NCBI GenBank assembly: GCA_937883885.1
Contig: CAKZXL010000234.1
Span: 1-7,033, forward strand
DNA from: an uncultured Aquincola sp.
Lineage (GTDB): Bacteria; Pseudomonadota; Gammaproteobacteria; Burkholderiales; Burkholderiaceae
DNA length: 7,033 bases
Direction of reading: 5' to 3'
Below, one piece after another: positions 5,869 to 7,033 of this stretch (within the stretch, counting starts at the first letter, position 1; every line of letters begins with the position of its first letter). The position numbers and the translations under genes are program-made. Below the pieces are notes generated by a model, which was not told the origin of the DNA, did not search any database, and saw nothing but the letters and a program-made list of their open reading frames with translations.

Positions 5869-6674
5869 GAAGACACTCCTTCGTCTAGCGCGGCGCGGAT
5901 CTCGGCGATGAACGCCGCCGCCGCCGGGGCGACCTGGTCGCGGGACTGGGTTTCGAGGATCTGGACGAGGCGCGAGCCGATGACCACCGCATCGGACACC
6001 CGGGCCACGGCCTGGGCGGTGGCGGCGTCGCGGATGCCGAAGCCCACACCCACCGGCACTTTCACGTGGGCCTTGATGCGCGGCACCATGGCCGCCACCG
6101 CGGCGGTGTCCAGGTGGCCGGCGCCGGTCACGCCCTTGAGCGACACGTAGTACACATAGCCGCTGGCGATGCGGCCCACGCTCTTCATGCGCGCCTCGGT
6201 GGAGGTGGGCGCCAGCAGGAAGATGGGGTCCATCTGCACCTTGCGCAGCAGCGCGGCAAAGGCCTCGCACTCCTCGGGCGGGTAGTCGACGATCAGCACG
6301 CCGTCGACGCCGGCGGCCGCCGCGTCGGTGACGAAGCGCTCGACGCCGTAGCGCTCGACCGGGTTGGCATAGCCCATCAGCACCACCGGCGTGGTGGTGT
6401 TGCGCTCGCGGAAGGCGCGCACCGCGGCCAGCACCTGCGGCAGGCCGATGCCCTTGGCCAGCGCACGCTCGGAAGCCTGCTGGATCACCGGGCCGTCGGC
6501 CATCGGGTCGGAGAACGGCACGCCCAGCTCGATCACGTCGGCACCGGCATCGGCCAGCGCGGCCATCAGCTCGGGCGTGACGTCGGCGTACGGGTCGCCG
6601 GTGGTGACGTAGGGGATCAGTGCCTTGCGGCCCTGTGCCTGGAGCGCGGCGAAGGTGTCGGTGATGCGGCTCAT
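5865..6674 (-). CDS. trpA: Tryptophan synthase alpha subunit
   Basis: TrpA cleaves indole-3-glycerol phosphate to indole and glyceraldehyde 3-phosphate; indole then tunnels to TrpB in the alpha2beta2 complex. The 269-residue length matches the family (268 in Salmonella). The TIM-barrel catalytic acids fall at the classical positions, E49 in [11 protein letters not shown] and D60 in MADGP. Loop 6 reads SLKGVTGAG (178-186) with the conserved Thr at 183. The phosphate-binding GVGFGI (209-214) and IGSRLV (232-237) are present. The frame is open upstream to 6857, but that extension lies in trpB. The start at 6674 overlaps the trpB TGA by four bases (ATGA) with a GAAGGG ribosome site 9 nt ahead, so trpB and trpA should be translated in near-equal amounts. 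The 3' end overlaps accD in the same way. Confidence 0.98.
   Translation of the reverse strand: MSRITDTFAALQAQGRKALIPYVTTGDPYADVTPELMAALADAGADVIELGVPFSDPMADGPVIQQASERALAKGIGLPQVLAAVRAFRERNTTTPVVLMGYANPVERYGVERFVTDAAAAGVDGVLIVDYPPEECEAFAALLRKVQMDPIFLLAPTSTEARMKSVGRIASGYVYYVSLKGVTGAGHLDTAAVAAMVPRIKAHVKVPVGVGFGIRDAATAQAVARVSDAVVIGSRLVQILETQSRDQVAPAAAAFIAEIRAALDEGVSS
5876..5882 (-). promoter_or_regulatory. accD ribosome binding site inside the trpA 3' end
   Basis: GAAGGAG lies 7 nt before the accD ATG, close to the ideal anti-16S match, and is coded within the last codons of trpA (Glu-Gly). It fixes the accD start at 5868. Confidence 0.8.
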
Positions 6675-7033
6675 GACAGCGAGCCCTTCATCAGCGAAAC
6701 GCCGGAGATCTCGGCCACGGTGTTGATGTCCTTGTCGCCCCGGCCGCTGAGGTTGACCAGCAGGCTCTGGTCGGGCCGCATCGTGGGCGCCATCTTGATG
6801 GCCTGCGCCACCGCATGGCTGCTCTCCAGCGCGGGGATGATGCCTTCGATGCGGCACAGCCGGTGGAAGGCGGCCATCGCCTCGTCGTCGGTGATGCCGA
6901 CGTACTCGGCCCGATTGATGTCCTTCAGGTACGCATGCTCGGGGCCGACGCCGGGGTAGTCCAGGCCGGCCGAGACCGAATGCGTCTCGATGATCTGGCC
7001 GTTGGCGTCCTGCAGCAGGTAGGTGCGGTTGCC
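6671..7033 (-). CDS. trpB: Tryptophan synthase beta subunit, C-terminal part (cut by window edge)
   Basis: TrpB is the PLP enzyme that condenses indole with serine to tryptophan. Only the last 120 residues are inside the window; the catalytic Lys and the GGGSNA phosphate loop lie beyond the right edge. The family motifs in this part are clear: [20 protein letters not shown] (residues 17-36 of the visible part), [12 protein letters not shown] with the conserved Glu near the PLP ring, and [13 protein letters not shown] with the Ser that contacts the pyridine nitrogen. The gene ends TGA at 6671-6673, overlapping the trpA ATG. It is a TrpB1-type sequence judging from these motifs and the trpA partner. 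In Betaproteobacteria trpF usually lies just upstream; that cannot be seen here. Confidence 0.97.
   Translation of the reverse strand, partial: GNRTYLLQDANGQIIETHSVSAGLDYPGVGPEHAYLKDINRAEYVGITDDEAMAAFHRLCRIEGIIPALESSHAVAQAIKMAPTMRPDQSLLVNLSGRGDKDINTVAEISGVSLMKGSLS
6684..6689 (-). promoter_or_regulatory. trpA ribosome binding site inside the trpB 3' end
   Basis: GAAGGG lies 9 nt before the trpA ATG within the last trpB codons (Met-Lys-Gly). Together with the ATGA overlap it supports the start at 6674 and coupled translation. Confidence 0.65.

Noticed and set aside
4936..6150. 404-codon plus-strand open frame opposite accD and part of trpA
   Set aside because: It has the same shadow composition and no start signal or domain; the opposite strand holds AccD and TrpA with intact catalytic motifs.
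5869..6270. 134-codon upstream extension of the accD frame
   Set aside because: It is out-of-frame trpA sequence; the start at 5868 has a near-perfect ribosome site and the family N-terminus.
6675..6857. 61-codon upstream extension of the trpA frame
   Set aside because: It lies inside trpB in another frame; the ATG at 6674 gives the exact family length and catalytic numbering.
1..7033. Search for an undescribed system, mobile element, CRISPR array, tRNA or riboswitch
   Set aside because: Coding sequences of known housekeeping families cover nearly everything. The two gaps over 60 bp show only short repeats and weak hairpins, and no repeat-spacer array, transposase, tRNA fold or leader structure is visible.

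Overview
The window is a gene-dense, GC-rich stretch in which every supportable gene lies on the minus strand. Codons prefer G or C at the third position. The order in the direction of transcription is trpB (C-terminal part) - trpA - accD - folC - SPOR/dedD - cvpA - purF - gltX (N-terminal part). The accD-folC-dedD-cvpA-purF core is a long-known syntenic block of Beta- and Gammaproteobacteria. trpBA directly upstream of accD is typical of Betaproteobacteria, since E. coli keeps trpBA elsewhere. With the high GC content and the protein sequences, this points to the order Burkholderiales, perhaps near the Rubrivivax/Leptothrix/Ideonella group. The family-level placement is inference and was not checked by search.

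Layout from high to low coordinates: trpB enters at the right edge (7033) and ends at 6671. trpA (6674-5865) overlaps trpB by four bases (ATGA), and accD (5868-4996) overlaps trpA in the same way. A 68-bp gap leads to folC (4927-3626). An 89-bp gap leads to the SPOR-domain membrane protein (3536-2685). Then cvpA (2674-2159), purF (2147-624) and gltX (611 to the left edge) follow at spacings of 10-12 bp. Spacing and overlap suggest at least two tightly coupled modules, trpBA-accD and dedD-cvpA-purF-gltX, with folC between two looser junctions. No terminator or convincing promoter is visible inside the window, so read-through as one long transcript is plausible.

Functionally the cluster gathers central anabolism: the last two steps of tryptophan synthesis (TrpAB), the first committed step of fatty acid synthesis (AccD), folate completion and polyglutamylation (FolC), the first committed step of purine synthesis (PurF), and glutamate charging (GltX). 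Two envelope proteins, CvpA and SPOR/DedD, sit between them. Shared metabolites make the grouping sensible: PurF and the tryptophan pathway use PRPP, purine synthesis needs the folates FolC makes, and folate and tryptophan both come from chorismate.

The window looks like conserved housekeeping DNA. I see no mobile element, CRISPR array, RNA gene or new defence-like system. The modest points of interest are short direct repeats at the accD and folC stop codons, a Lys in the normally Ser-Pro-His motif of FolC, loss of zinc ligands in GluRS, a long charged repeat linker in the SPOR protein, and gltX directly after purF.
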